Positions 25,443-33,583 of a DNA stretch of 64,000 nucleotides are shown in pieces; within the stretch, counting starts at the first letter, position 1; each line of letters begins with the position of its first letter. The stretch lies in the NCBI GenBank assembly GCA_024760505.1, contig CP058931.1, positions 1,622,001 to 1,686,000 of the forward strand, written 5' to 3'. Below the pieces are notes generated by a model. It searched no databases and was not told the DNA's origin. It was given only the letters and a program-made list of their open reading frames with translations. This DNA comes from Nitrospira sp. Its GTDB lineage: Bacteria > Nitrospirota > Nitrospiria > Nitrospirales > UBA8639. A program made the translations under genes and the position numbers.

Positions 25443-26063
25443 TTACTCCCCCCTGGCCCCTTCTTTCGCAAGTTGATCGACGAGGTCATTTTCTGGATTG
25501 CCGGAATGGGCTTTCACTTTGACCCAGTGAATCGTGATGCCTGATTCGTTGACCGCCTGTGCGTAGGCTTGGGTAAATGGTAGTTTGGTGCGCCAGGCTC
25601 CGGTTGCCCAACTTTCCAGTCCTTGGTAGTCAAAGTAAATCGTCATTTCTGTTATCCCATGGGATTGGCACCATTTGATGGCTTTGAGGATGGCAAGAAT
25701 TTCCCCAGCGACATTTCGGTGATTCATGGCTGCCTGCGGAATGTCGTTCCCCTTGTCCCGGTGAATTTCTACACCATTTTTTTTGACCAGTACCCCCCAT
25801 CCCAGTCGAAGAGAGCCATCGCCATGAGGGAGGCAGGATCCATCTACCCAAACTTCGATAATGGAGGAGGAGGATGCTGTGGTTGTTCGCTTTTTTTTGA
25901 TTGGTTGACTGCTTGAACGAGATAACAGAAAAGCTTCCGCGTCTGCTCGGTTGGTGAAGGCTTTATATTCGGCTCCGGGAAAATGATGTACTTGGGCACG
26001 GCAGGCATCCCAACTCTCAAAGATGCCAATGGTGCGGCCGCGGCGGACGGCATAGAATTTCAT
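25443..26063 (-). CDS. rnhA: Ribonuclease HI with N-terminal viroplasmin domain
   Basis: Cuts RNA in RNA-DNA hybrids. The 206-residue protein has two parts. Residues 1-48 (KFYAVRRGRTIGIFESWDACRAQV, then KAFTNRADAEAFL) are the caulimovirus viroplasmin/RNase H1 N-terminal hybrid-binding domain. After a Ser/Lys/Thr linker, residues 70-203 form RNase HI with Asp74, Glu121, Asp145 and Asp196 as metal ligands and His186 nearby. It is transcribed against the PCP_red gene. Confidence 0.93.
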   Translation of the reverse strand: MKFYAVRRGRTIGIFESWDACRAQVHHFPGAEYKAFTNRADAEAFLLSRSSSQPIKKKRTTTASSSSIIEVWVDGSCLPHGDGSLRLGWGVLVKKNGVEIHRDKGNDIPQAAMNHRNVAGEILAILKAIKWCQSHGITEMTIYFDYQGLESWATGAWRTKLPFTQAYAQAVNESGITIHWVKVKAHSGNPENDLVDQLAKEGARGE

Positions 26064-26157
26064 GAAGGCTTAATGCGTGGATTATTCACTACAAAGGGCT
26101 TTTGATATGAACAGTGCTTGAGCGGGGTATGTCCCATAAAAGTTAAATTTAGTTTGA

Positions 26158-27339
26158 TTACTGTCTGGCTCCGCCTTGTAGGCCCTTAATTCTACTTTTG
26201 GCCAGGTCAATTTTTGTCATTTCATCAGGATTGTCCCCTGCCAATATCAGGAATGTTTCATATTCTTGAATGGCCCGTTTGGGGTTATGTGCTTCATAAG
26301 CTTCAGCCAAATTGAATCGGGCCTGAGCATAGTTTGGCTGCAGGGACAAAGCCCGCTCATAGGTTTCGATAGCCTTGGGCACGTTTCCTAATTGCGTTAG
26401 GACTGAGCCATAACTATTGAGGATGACTGCTGAGTAGGGCTGGATGGTCAGGGCCTGTTCCAGGGCAGTTGAGGCTTCTGAAAGTCTGCCCATGCTTCGT
26501 AAGGCCAATCCGAGACGATGGTGGGCTTCCCCTAACTGTTTCGGATCAGATAAGCCATATCGAATGGCTTTCTGATAGGCGTCAACGGCTAGTTCTGGCT
26601 GCTTGTTACCACACGACGCAAATAAGGCGATCTCTCCTCTGGCAAATTGCTGAAGTCCTAAAAATTCCTTTTCTGATCCGAATTGTCCTATTGTGCCCGT
26701 GAGGTCTTTCTCGGGGGGATCTGGATCTTCAATATAGGAAAGAAATTTTGAATGGCTGCCATCTAAAAGCGTTTCATAAGGATCAAGAACGAAAACGGCC
26801 ATGACCAGTTGGTCTTGTTTCCCTTGAGTGTGTCGCATGAAATATTGATGTGTGGTCGTGGCTTCTCCGGTCCGATGCAGGGTGCCAGAATCGGGGGTTT
26901 GTTCTTTTAGAAGCTGGGAAGAATGAAAAAAGAATTCACGAGCCGGAGGTAATTGACTTAGGGTATGACGAAGTTTCGGATAGTCTTCTAAACCCAGACC
27001 GCGTGGGAATACGGTGATGACGCCCACAAGGGTCTGATCTTCATTAAACATGAACCATTGTGCGTGTTTCTTGGGTGATGCGGTTTCACGAAAGACTTCG
27101 GTGCCTCCTCCCCAAGGAGATTCCTGTCCCACGGGTTGCAGCCAACTCGTTTGAGCCTCTGTTTTGGTTTGGCACAAGGCGGCCTTTCCTAAGAGGTTGA
27201 GGTCGCTTTCGGAAGGTGGAAGGTTGGAGGCAGGGGGAGTGCTGGCGCAATGTGGAAGTAAGAAGAAAAGCAACAACACATTCAGGACATTTGTCGGCTT
27301 TGCGTAGGGTCGATTATGATGGGTGATCGGTTGTACCAT
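26158..27339 (-). CDS. Exported TPR-repeat protein, possible lipoprotein
   Basis: A 393-residue protein with a hydrophobic N-terminal segment (about residues 18-29) ending at Cys31 in LLPHCAS. The -1 His is unusual for a lipobox, so lipidation is uncertain, but export is likely. The central region is not recognised. The C-terminal third (about 235-380) contains three or more tetratricopeptide repeats, for example GEAHHRLGLALRSMGRLSEA and a Leu/Ala-rich repeat with PNYAQARFNLAEAYEA. It probably acts as a protein-binding scaffold in the envelope. tRNA-Val lies upstream in the same direction. Confidence 0.8.
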   Translation of the reverse strand: MVQPITHHNRPYAKPTNVLNVLLLFFLLPHCASTPPASNLPPSESDLNLLGKAALCQTKTEAQTSWLQPVGQESPWGGGTEVFRETASPKKHAQWFMFNEDQTLVGVITVFPRGLGLEDYPKLRHTLSQLPPAREFFFHSSQLLKEQTPDSGTLHRTGEATTTHQYFMRHTQGKQDQLVMAVFVLDPYETLLDGSHSKFLSYIEDPDPPEKDLTGTIGQFGSEKEFLGLQQFARGEIALFASCGNKQPELAVDAYQKAIRYGLSDPKQLGEAHHRLGLALRSMGRLSEASTALEQALTIQPYSAVILNSYGSVLTQLGNVPKAIETYERALSLQPNYAQARFNLAEAYEAHNPKRAIQEYETFLILAGDNPDEMTKIDLAKSRIKGLQGGARQ

Positions 27340-27517
27340 TACTACCGGCTCTTGAGAGTAAATGATCGCTGTGTCGGAGAATCCCTGCGACTGGGGTAAT
27401 GGGGTCCGAATTAAGTAGTGGGTGAAAAATGCACGATCAAGAAGGCCTCGCTCTTTTCTGCTGATGATGTGAACAACGATAGTGCCGGAAAGAAATTGAT
27501 CCAGAAAGGATGTATCA

Positions 27518-27592
27518 TGGTGGGCGATACTGGGATCGAACCAGTGGCCTCTTCCGTGTGAAGGAAGCGCTCTTCCACTGAGCTAATCGCCC
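27518..27592 (-). tRNA. tRNA-Val (anticodon CAC)
   Basis: On the minus strand a 75-base cloverleaf reads GGGCGAT...ATCGCCC-A-CCA, with GGTTCGATCCC in the T arm. The anticodon loop is TTCACAC in a CTTCC/GGAAG stem, giving CAC, which reads GUG. CCA is encoded. A TATGAT-like -10 lies about 15 bases before the 5' end (27607-27612 on the minus strand), with no convincing -35. Confidence 0.96.
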
Positions 27593-27731
27593 GCGGGAGG
27601 CAATTTATCATAATGCTGGGAGTGGAGCAATGAAGTCGGCGAGGATGACAATAGTTTTCTTGACGGTAGGAGAAAGTGTGGAGTACCCTGATTTAATAGG
27701 TGTTTCATCGACTTGACCAAGGAGGTGCACC

Positions 27732-27935
27732 ATGGACAAGCAAGAGCGTAAATACGAATCTCGAAAACCAAGCTCTCCCAAAGAAACAGAGGACGTTCAG
27801 GCTGATCCGAATGTTGCGGAGACCGGTCAACGTCTAAAGGAAGAAATGGATGAACTGGTTGATGAGATTGATAAAGTTTTAGAAGAAAATGCAGCTGAAT
27901 TTGTCAAAAATTATGTACAAAAAGGTGGAGAATAA
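27732..27935 (+). CDS. pup: Prokaryotic ubiquitin-like protein Pup
   Basis: A 67-residue, very hydrophilic and acidic protein. The C-terminal half runs LKEEMDELVDEIDKVLEENA and ends with FVKNYVQKGGE, almost the same as actinobacterial Pup. Pup is attached to target lysines by PafA and leads them to the Mpa-proteasome. The last residue is Glu (GGE), so it would not need deamidation by Dop. The N-terminal 30 residues are disordered-looking, as usual. A perfect AAGGAGGTG Shine-Dalgarno (27719-27727) precedes the ATG. No proteasome, pafA, dop or mpa gene is within the window. The alternative name UBact for Pup-like proteins in Gram-negatives was considered, but the C-terminal half is far closer to classical Pup. 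Confidence 0.92.
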   Translation: MDKQERKYESRKPSSPKETEDVQADPNVAETGQRLKEEMDELVDEIDKVLEENAAEFVKNYVQKGGE

Positions 27936-28274
27936 ATGCGTTAGATTCGTTGATTTCTAAAAATTCTCTCCTGCCTTCTTTACTCCCCAGATATATTAAC
28001 TCTCTTGGTATTCTCTGTTCTTATCAAGGTCATTTTCGGGGAAGGTCTTCCGGCCTCAAACCTTTCGCATTGCATTGTTTCAGGTTCAGTCCGATGAATG
28101 CGCCTCTTGAGTGACCTGCCCCTTCATGGGGAAATGGAGCCTCTTCCTTATGGTGTCCCTCGGGATGTGGGGCGCCGATTAACGATTCTGAAAGGGAAAT
28201 GCGAAGCAATTTTCTCTGTTTTTTGTTATGATTTGTCGGCAATGTCCCAAGACAATTGAATGAAAGACTAAAAA
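27936..28274. other. Intergenic stretch with no recognised gene
   Basis: A 339-base gap between pup and the RelA/SpoT gene. It has small hairpins (for example GGAA-GGTC-TTCC near 28040) and TATGAT at 28227-28232, which could be a -10 for the downstream gene, but no matching -35. A 70-codon minus-strand frame here has no Shine-Dalgarno and no familiar sequence. I see nothing else. Confidence 0.4.
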
Positions 28275-30449
28275 ATGGGTGTGACGCATTTGACCGATAT
28301 TGTACAACTTATGGATCAGGTAAAAGCCTATTACCCCGAGGCTGATACCGACTTCATCAAACGAGCGTATGACTATTCCGCGAAAGCTCATGAAGGGCAA
28401 ACTCGACGTACGGGCGAACCCTACGTCCAGCATCCTTTAGCGGTCGCTGGGATTTTAACTTTTTTGAAATTGGACGTTCCCGCAATTGTGGCTGGCCTCT
28501 TACATGACACGCTCGAAGATACCGTAGCCACGAGAGCCGAGTTAGAAAAAGAGTTTGGAAGTGACGTGGCTCGTTTAGTGGAGGGCGTCACAAAAATTGG
28601 GCAAATTCCTTTTAAAACCGATGAAGAGAAGCAGGCGGAAAATTTCCGTAAAATGGTTCTCTCTATGGCTGATGATATTCGAGTGGTGTTTATCAAGTTA
28701 GCGGATCGATTGCATAACATGCAGACACTTGAGGCGTTGTCGGACGAAAAACGGAAAAAAATTGCACAAGAGACAATGGAAATTTATGCGCCGCTAGCCA
28801 ACCGGCTTGGTATGAGTTGGATTAAGCAGCAGCTAGAGGATTTGTGCTTCCAATATTTGGAACCGGACGCCTGGTCTCATTTAAAGCTACGGTTGGCTAA
28901 AAAGGATGAGGAGCGTCAGGAATATATTCAATCCCTGATTCACCTGGCTCAGCAAGCTCTTTTGGACGCAGGGCTGCCGGGACAGATCGATGGACGTCCC
29001 AAGCATCTCTTTAGCATCTATCAAAAAATGGAGCGCCGGTCCGTCTCTTTTGACGAAATCTTTGATTTGACAGCGGTTCGTATTGTGACAGATACCAAAA
29101 TGAATTGTTATGCCATTTTGGGATTGCTGCATTCCATTTGGCCTCCCGTACCTGGTCGCTTTAAGGACTACATCGCGACTCCACGTTCGAACTTGTATCA
29201 ATCGTTACACACGACGGTTGTTGGCCCACAAGGAGAGTATGTGGAGTTCCAAATCCGGACGGCGGATATGCATCGAATTAATGAATACGGTGTGGCAGCC
29301 CATTGGCTCTATAAGGAGCCTGGAAAAGTTGGCGAACGGGACGAACAGGTCTTCAGCTGGCTCAGGCAGTTTGTGGAATGGCATAAGGATCTTGCCGATA
29401 ACCGCCAGTTTATGGATTCGGTCAAATTGGATTTATTTCATGATGTTGTGTTTGTGTTTACGCCAACAGGGGAAGTCCGGGAAATTCCTGTCGGGGCCAC
29501 TCCATTAGACTTTGCCTATGCGATTCATACGGAAATCGGGGATCATTGTGTCGGGGCAAAGATTAATGGAAAATTAGTTCCTCTCCGTTATCAATTAAGC
29601 AGTGGGGATATGGTAGAGATTCTGACTTCCCCCTCGCAGGTACCTCATCGAGGTTGGTTGAAATTTGTCCGAACTTCCCGGGCCAAAACGAAAATCAAGC
29701 ATTGGTTTAAAGTTGAAGAGCAAAAGCGGGCCCTGGAACTTGGCCGACGGCTGTTGGAACAAGAATTTCGGAGACATAATCTTCCTGTCGCACAATCGTT
29801 GAAATCTGATCGCCTTTCATCAATGGCTAAGGCCAAGGGCAGTGAAACGGTGGAAGAATTGATTCGGCAGGTTGGATTCGGCCGTTTGTCTCCGGATCAA
29901 ATTGTCAGTCACTTTTACGAAGGTGCTGAACAAGGGCCTTCCTCTCCCACGAAGGGCCTCCCTCACTCTCCTCAGCAAAAGCTCCCTGGACTCCTTCGGG
30001 AGGGATCTGTGAAGTTTGGGGGAACCAAAGATGTTTTGATGCAACTCTCCAAGTGTTGTAAGCCTGTTCCTGGTGAGCCGATTCGTGGATATATTACCCG
30101 GGGTAGAGGGTTGACCATTCATGCGATCGATTGTCCGAACTTTCAATCCTTAGAATGGGATCACAATCGTTTGGTGGAGGTGGAGTGGGATTCGGAGCTC
30201 GACGGCACGCATTCAGTTGAAGTGTCAGTTTTGACCCTGGATCGAACTGGAGTGTTGGCAAAGGTCTCCGCTGGAATTTCTCAGTGTCAAGCTAATATTA
30301 CCAGGGCAGAGATTTCTACCAGAGAGGATCGAAAGGCCGTATTGGACTTTGTTATCGAAGTCAAAAATACTGCCCACCTTGAACTTATACTGCAAGAAAT
30401 TCAACGAGTTGACGGCATTCTTTCTGCTAAGCGAGTGCGAGGATGGTAA
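28275..30449 (+). CDS. spoT: Bifunctional (p)ppGpp synthetase/hydrolase (RelA/SpoT)
   Basis: Controls the stringent-response alarmone. The 724-residue protein has an HD hydrolase domain with His53 and the HD-containing LLHDTLEDT (His77, Asp78). The synthetase domain has RFKDYIATPRSNLYQSLHTTV; the RFKD motif is that of bifunctional enzymes, not the EFDD of synthetase-only RelA. A TGS domain (from about residue 393, DVVFVFTPTGEV), a helical/zinc-finger region with CCKPVPGEPI, and a C-terminal ACT domain (VEVSVLTLDRTGVLAKV) follow. It could also be named rel or relA. Both activities look intact. Confidence 0.95.
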   Translation: MGVTHLTDIVQLMDQVKAYYPEADTDFIKRAYDYSAKAHEGQTRRTGEPYVQHPLAVAGILTFLKLDVPAIVAGLLHDTLEDTVATRAELEKEFGSDVARLVEGVTKIGQIPFKTDEEKQAENFRKMVLSMADDIRVVFIKLADRLHNMQTLEALSDEKRKKIAQETMEIYAPLANRLGMSWIKQQLEDLCFQYLEPDAWSHLKLRLAKKDEERQEYIQSLIHLAQQALLDAGLPGQIDGRPKHLFSIYQKMERRSVSFDEIFDLTAVRIVTDTKMNCYAILGLLHSIWPPVPGRFKDYIATPRSNLYQSLHTTVVGPQGEYVEFQIRTADMHRINEYGVAAHWLYKEPGKVGERDEQVFSWLRQFVEWHKDLADNRQFMDSVKLDLFHDVVFVFTPTGEVREIPVGATPLDFAYAIHTEIGDHCVGAKINGKLVPLRYQLSSGDMVEILTSPSQVPHRGWLKFVRTSRAKTKIKHWFKVEEQKRALELGRRLLEQEFRRHNLPVAQSLKSDRLSSMAKAKGSETVEELIRQVGFGRLSPDQIVSHFYEGAEQGPSSPTKGLPHSPQQKLPGLLREGSVKFGGTKDVLMQLSKCCKPVPGEPIRGYITRGRGLTIHAIDCPNFQSLEWDHNRLVEVEWDSELDGTHSVEVSVLTLDRTGVLAKVSAGISQCQANITRAEISTREDRKAVLDFVIEVKNTAHLELILQEIQRVDGILSAKRVRGW

Positions 30450-30467
30450 TGGGAATGTTTGGGGCAA

Positions 30468-31037
30468 CTAAGAGGGGGTATGGTTCTGGGGAGGCAATGA
30501 GATGGTCAATCGGCTTCCAGGTTGGAGTTGGAGCTTTTCTGCAATTCCGGCATTAAGTTCAAGGACTTGCCATGACTGTTTATATGAATAATGGCGTGGG
30601 CAGTGATCATCTACTCTCGTGCAAATAGGGACGTTTTCTTCAATGTGAATGATGGTTCCCTTCTTATCCAGCCAGAGTATATCAAGTGGGATCTTGGTAT
30701 TTTTCATCCAAAAGGTCCAATACCCTAATTCTGGAAAAATGAAGAGCATCCCATGATTCTCCTCCATGGCCGTCCGGTACATCAGGCCTTGAGCTCTTTT
30801 ATTTGAGGTATCTGCCACCTCTGCGAAGATTATTGCTCCCTTGGGCGTTGTGATGCTTGCAAGCCCGTTATCCTGTCCGTCATTTATTTCGCCAAAAGCG
30901 TTTATGGAACATCCCATGATTAAGGCCATGCCTAAGCAAAAGGGTGCGATGACGATCCAAGTCCAGCAATGAAAGTTCTCCTGACTTCTTTGCCGGCATG
31001 CTAAGGGTAGGTGAGGGTGCTTCATGAGGGAATCCAT
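30468..31037 (-). CDS. DUF192 family exported protein
   Basis: A 189-residue protein with an N-terminal membrane segment (about residues 26-42) and a possible lipobox IMGC at Cys43. The mature part is a DUF192 domain: AEVADTSNKRAQGLMYRTAMEENHGMLFIFP, WMKNTKIPLDILWLDKKGTIIHI and ALELNAG-like VLELNAGIAEKL. DUF192 proteins are small exported beta-rich proteins without a settled role. The first Met could also be residue 5. It is transcribed towards spoT, with its stop 19 bases away. Confidence 0.85.
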   Translation of the reverse strand: MDSLMKHPHLPLACRQRSQENFHCWTWIVIAPFCLGMALIMGCSINAFGEINDGQDNGLASITTPKGAIIFAEVADTSNKRAQGLMYRTAMEENHGMLFIFPELGYWTFWMKNTKIPLDILWLDKKGTIIHIEENVPICTRVDDHCPRHYSYKQSWQVLELNAGIAEKLQLQPGSRLTISLPPQNHTPS

Positions 31038-31345
31038 TTTTAGGAATGTGGCGTGGGGAGATCGGGTTTGTCAAATAAGATTTTCTCTTGTCTTGGGAAC
31101 CTAAAGTCCACACAAGGGTCTTGACCAGACCATCTTTGGAAATTATAATGATTCGTTTACAAGAAGAGTGAATTTGTTCTGCTCCTGTTTTTAGAACAAA
31201 ATACGAATGTTTTTGTTGATGATCTGTACATGCAGGGGCTAATTTCTGCCTTGTTTGTCTTCACTTCAAAAAGATCTTCATCTTAATAATTTCCATGATG
31301 TAATTCCAAAGCGGTTTAAGTAGAAGACGGTCCTACTCATTCAAA
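31038..31345. other. Intergenic region before the tRNA-tuf transcript
   Basis: This 308-base, A+T-rich gap lies between the start of the DUF192 gene and tRNA-Tyr. It holds the strong promoter at 31121-31149, after which about 190 bases of untranslated leader run to the tRNA. I see no gene in it and no clear terminator. Confidence 0.5.
31121..31149 (+). promoter_or_regulatory. Sigma-70 promoter of the tRNA-tuf-secE-nusG region
   Basis: TTGACC at 31121-31126 and a perfect TATAAT at 31144-31149 are separated by 17 bases. Transcription would start near 31156 and run through tRNA-Tyr, tRNA-Gly, tRNA-Thr and tuf. This is one of the two best promoter matches in the window. Confidence 0.75.
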
Positions 31346-31430
31346 GGGCAGGTACCCAAGCGGTCAACGGGGGCAGACTGTAAATCTGCTGCCATCGGCT
31401 TCCAAGGTTCGAACCCTTGCCTGCCCACCA
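31346..31430 (+). tRNA. tRNA-Tyr (anticodon GTA)
   Basis: An 85-base cloverleaf with a long variable arm, as expected for Tyr. The acceptor stem is GGGCAGG/CCTGCCC with A-CCA encoded. The anticodon GTA is at 31380-31382 in loop CTGTAAA. The T arm contains GGTTCGAACCC. It is first of three tRNAs before tuf. Confidence 0.97.
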
Positions 31431-31520
31431 TGACTGACTGAAAAGGACGGGATCTGGTGGATACGACGAGATGTGCTGTTGAGGCAAAAGTTTTTCGGTA
31501 TATAGGCTTTAAACCAAGCT

Positions 31521-31595
31521 GCGGGCGTAGCTCAGTGGTAGAGTTCCAGCCTTCCAAGCTGGCTGTCGCGGGTTCAAATCCCGTCGCCCGCTCCA
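31521..31595 (+). tRNA. tRNA-Gly (anticodon TCC)
   Basis: A 75-base cloverleaf, GCGGGCG/CGCCCGC acceptor with T-CCA encoded. The anticodon TCC is at 31553-31555 in loop CTTCCAA, and GGTTCAAATCC is in the T arm. It lies 90 bases after tRNA-Tyr. Confidence 0.97.
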
Positions 31596-31661
31596 TTTTT
31601 TTTGGTGGGCTTAGATTTGCGTGCCTGATTGAGGCAAAGATCTTCTCGAGGAAATGATAGA

Positions 31662-31737
31662 GCCCATGTAGCTCAGTTGGTAGAGCACGTCCTTGGTAAG
31701 GACGAGGTCACGCGTTCGATCCGCGTCGTGGGCTCCA
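31662..31737 (+). tRNA. tRNA-Thr (anticodon GGT)
   Basis: A 76-base cloverleaf. The acceptor is GCCCATG paired with CGTGGGC, with T-CCA encoded. The anticodon GGT is at 31695-31697 in loop TTGGTAA, with stem CGTCC/GGACG. It lies 53 bases before tuf, the classic tRNA-tuf arrangement. Confidence 0.97.
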
Positions 31738-31780
31738 GCAACGATAGAATTCAGAATTTTTTCGTAGCATTTTTAAGGAA

Positions 31781-32999
31781 GAGGTAGGGCATGGCGAAGG
31801 CGAAATTTGAGCGGAAGAAGCCGCATGTCAATGTGGGGACGATCGGGCACGTTGACCATGGGAAGACGACCCTGACGTCGGCCTTGACGAAAGTGATGGG
31901 CGATACGGGGAAGGCTAAGTTTGTCCCCTATGATGAAGTCGCCAAGGCGAGTGAGAGTCAGGGGCGACGGGATCCGACCAAAATTCTCACCATTGCGATC
32001 TCCCATGTGGAGTATGAAACCGACAATCGACATTATGCGCACGTCGACTGCCCGGGGCATGCGGATTATGTGAAGAACATGATTACCGGGGCGGCGCAAA
32101 TGGACGGCGCGATTTTGGTGGTCAGTGCCGCCGATGGGCCGATGCCGCAAACGCGGGAGCATATTTTGCTGGCGCGGCAGGTGGGGGTCCCGTTTATCGT
32201 GGTCTTTTTGAATAAAGCGGATAAGGTGGAAGACAAGGAATTGCTGGAGTTGGTGGAGTTGGAAGTGCGGGAGTTGCTCACGAAGTATGGCTTTCCGGGC
32301 GATGATGTGCCGGTGGTCATCGGGTCAGCGATCAAGGCCATTGAAGGGGATCAGAGTGAGGTGGGCGTGCCGTCGATTATGCGCTTATTGGAGGCGGTCG
32401 ATAGCTACATCCCGACTCCGCAGCGAGCCATTGATAAGCCGTTTCTGATGCCGATTGAAGATGTCTTTACGATCAGCGGGCGGGGGACGGTGGTAACGGG
32501 CCGGGTGGAGCGCGGCGTGGTCAAGGTGGGGGATGAAATCGAGATTGTGGGGCTGAAACCGACGCAGACGACGATTGTCACGGGCGTGGAAATGTTCCGG
32601 AAGGTATTGGATGAGGGGCAGGCGGGTGACAATATTGGGGCGCTGTTGCGGGGCACGAAGAAAGAGGATGTGGAGCGCGGCATGGTGTTGGCCAAGCCGA
32701 AGAGCATTACGCCGCATACGAAATTCAAGGCGGAAGTGTATATTTTGACGAAGGAAGAGGGCGGGCGGCATACGCCGTTTTTTAATGGCTATCGTCCGCA
32801 GTTTTACTTCCGGACGACGGATGTCACGGGCGTGGTGCAATTAAACCCGGGGGTCGAGATGGTGATGCCGGGGGATAATGTGTCGTTTGAGGGTGAGCTG
32901 ATCTCCCCGATTGCAATGGAGCAAGGGGTGCGATTTGCAGTGCGAGAAGGGGGCCGAACGGTCGGAGCCGGGGTGGTCACGGAAATCGTCGCGTAAGAA
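31781..32999 (+). repeat. Copy 1 of a 1,219-bp repeat containing tuf
   Basis: From the Shine-Dalgarno (GAGGTAGGGC) to three bases past the stop, this segment equals 47848-49066 except for one base by eye: A at 32915 against G at 48982, a silent GCA/GCG change in Ala. The flanks differ at once on both sides. This is consistent with gene conversion between the tuf genes. Confidence 0.9.
31791..32996 (+). CDS. tuf: Elongation factor Tu, copy 1
   Basis: Delivers aminoacyl-tRNA to the ribosome as a GTPase. The 401-residue protein has GHVDHGKTTL (G1), DCPGHADYV (G3), NKADKVED (G4), then the beta-barrel domains with GRGTVVTGRVERG and TPHTKFKAEVYILTKEEGGRHTPF. The codons are strongly G-ending (CCG, ACG, GCG, CGG, GGG), unlike the surrounding genes. 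It is preceded by a GAGGTAGGGC Shine-Dalgarno and followed by rpmG. The encoded protein is identical to that of copy 2. Confidence 0.99.
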   Translation: MAKAKFERKKPHVNVGTIGHVDHGKTTLTSALTKVMGDTGKAKFVPYDEVAKASESQGRRDPTKILTIAISHVEYETDNRHYAHVDCPGHADYVKNMITGAAQMDGAILVVSAADGPMPQTREHILLARQVGVPFIVVFLNKADKVEDKELLELVELEVRELLTKYGFPGDDVPVVIGSAIKAIEGDQSEVGVPSIMRLLEAVDSYIPTPQRAIDKPFLMPIEDVFTISGRGTVVTGRVERGVVKVGDEIEIVGLKPTQTTIVTGVEMFRKVLDEGQAGDNIGALLRGTKKEDVERGMVLAKPKSITPHTKFKAEVYILTKEEGGRHTPFFNGYRPQFYFRTTDVTGVVQLNPGVEMVMPGDNVSFEGELISPIAMEQGVRFAVREGGRTVGAGVVTEIVA

Positions 33000-33014
33000 C
33001 ATAGGGGTGTATCG

Positions 33015-33164
33015 ATGAGAGTCATTATTTCTCTAGCGTGCGGAGATTGCAAGCGCAGAAATTATTCGACAATGAAAAACAAGAAAAACGATCCAGATCG
33101 GTTGGAAGTAAAAAAATACTGCCGATTTTGTCGAAAGCATAGCCCTCACAAAGAGGTGAAGTAA
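33015..33164 (+). CDS. rpmG: 50S ribosomal protein L33
   Basis: A 49-residue gene. The protein begins MRVIISLACGDCKRRNYST and ends with YCRFCRKHSPHKEVK. Two Cys-x2-Cys pairs (C9/C12 and C36/C39) form a zinc ribbon, so this is the zinc-type L33. It lies between tuf and tRNA-Trp, the usual tuf-rpmG-secE-nusG order. The start is ATG 33015, 18 bases after tuf. Confidence 0.95.
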   Translation: MRVIISLACGDCKRRNYSTMKNKKNDPDRLEVKKYCRFCRKHSPHKEVK

Positions 33165-33201
33165 TTGGTGGTATGGGTCATTTAGGTTGCGTGCAGGTTG
33201 G

Positions 33202-33277
33202 AGGGGCATGGTGTCAACGGCTAGCACGTCGGTCTCCAAAACCGAAAGTCCGGGTTCGAATCCCTGTGCCCCTGCCA
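33202..33277 (+). tRNA. tRNA-Trp (anticodon CCA)
   Basis: A 76-base cloverleaf with acceptor AGGGGCA/TGCCCCT and G-CCA encoded. The anticodon CCA is at 33236-33238 in loop CTCCAAA, and GGTTCGAATCC is in the T arm. It lies between rpmG and secE, a common place for tRNA-Trp. Confidence 0.97.
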
Positions 33278-33368
33278 TACTTGGCTGTGAATGTCATGTG
33301 CAAAAAAGAGCAAGAGTCGTTTGTTGGCGTAGTGGAGGGGTTTCGAAAAAGGCTGAGGGGGGTAAGTC

Positions 33369-33563
33369 GTGTTTAAGAAGATATGGTTTTCCATTACCGA
33401 GTTTTTGTCTGACGTGCGTGGGGAACTTAAAAAAATTTCTTATCCTACTAAGTCTGAGACGATCGGGTCGACCACGGTGGTTTTGTTGTTTTGCGTGATT
33501 ATGTCCTTGTACCTCTCTGTGGTGGATTCATTTCTTGTTTGGTTAATTAGTAGGATTATTTAG
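33369..33563 (+). CDS. secE: Preprotein translocase subunit SecE
   Basis: A 64-residue inner-membrane protein that clamps SecY. The short single-span form has an amphipathic N-terminal helix with the conserved ELKKISYPTKSE segment, then one membrane helix (about residues 35-58). The start is GTG 33369. Nearby nusG and upstream tRNA-Trp match the conserved secE-nusG order. Confidence 0.95.
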   Translation: MFKKIWFSITEFLSDVRGELKKISYPTKSETIGSTTVVLLFCVIMSLYLSVVDSFLVWLISRII

Positions 33564-33583
33564 CATCTATTAGAAGGGAATTC

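Noticed and set aside
27732..27935. Naming the 67-residue protein UBact in place of Pup.
   Set aside because: UBact proteins, as I recall them, share only the ending with Pup. Here the whole C-terminal half follows classical Pup, so Pup fits better.
28106..28135. CCCC-TTCAT-GGGG hairpin after pup considered as a terminator.
   Set aside because: The stem is short and there is no T-run after it.
28030..28242. 70-codon minus-strand frame in the gap between pup and spoT.
   Set aside because: It has no ribosome site, no recognised motif and an unusual composition. It could be real, but nothing supports it.
31773..32840. Long minus-strand open frames inside tuf (129, 107 and 151 codons), repeated in the second copy.
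   Set aside because: They are antisense shadows. The G-ending codons of tuf remove stop codons from the reverse frames. Their presence in both copies follows from the duplicated DNA.
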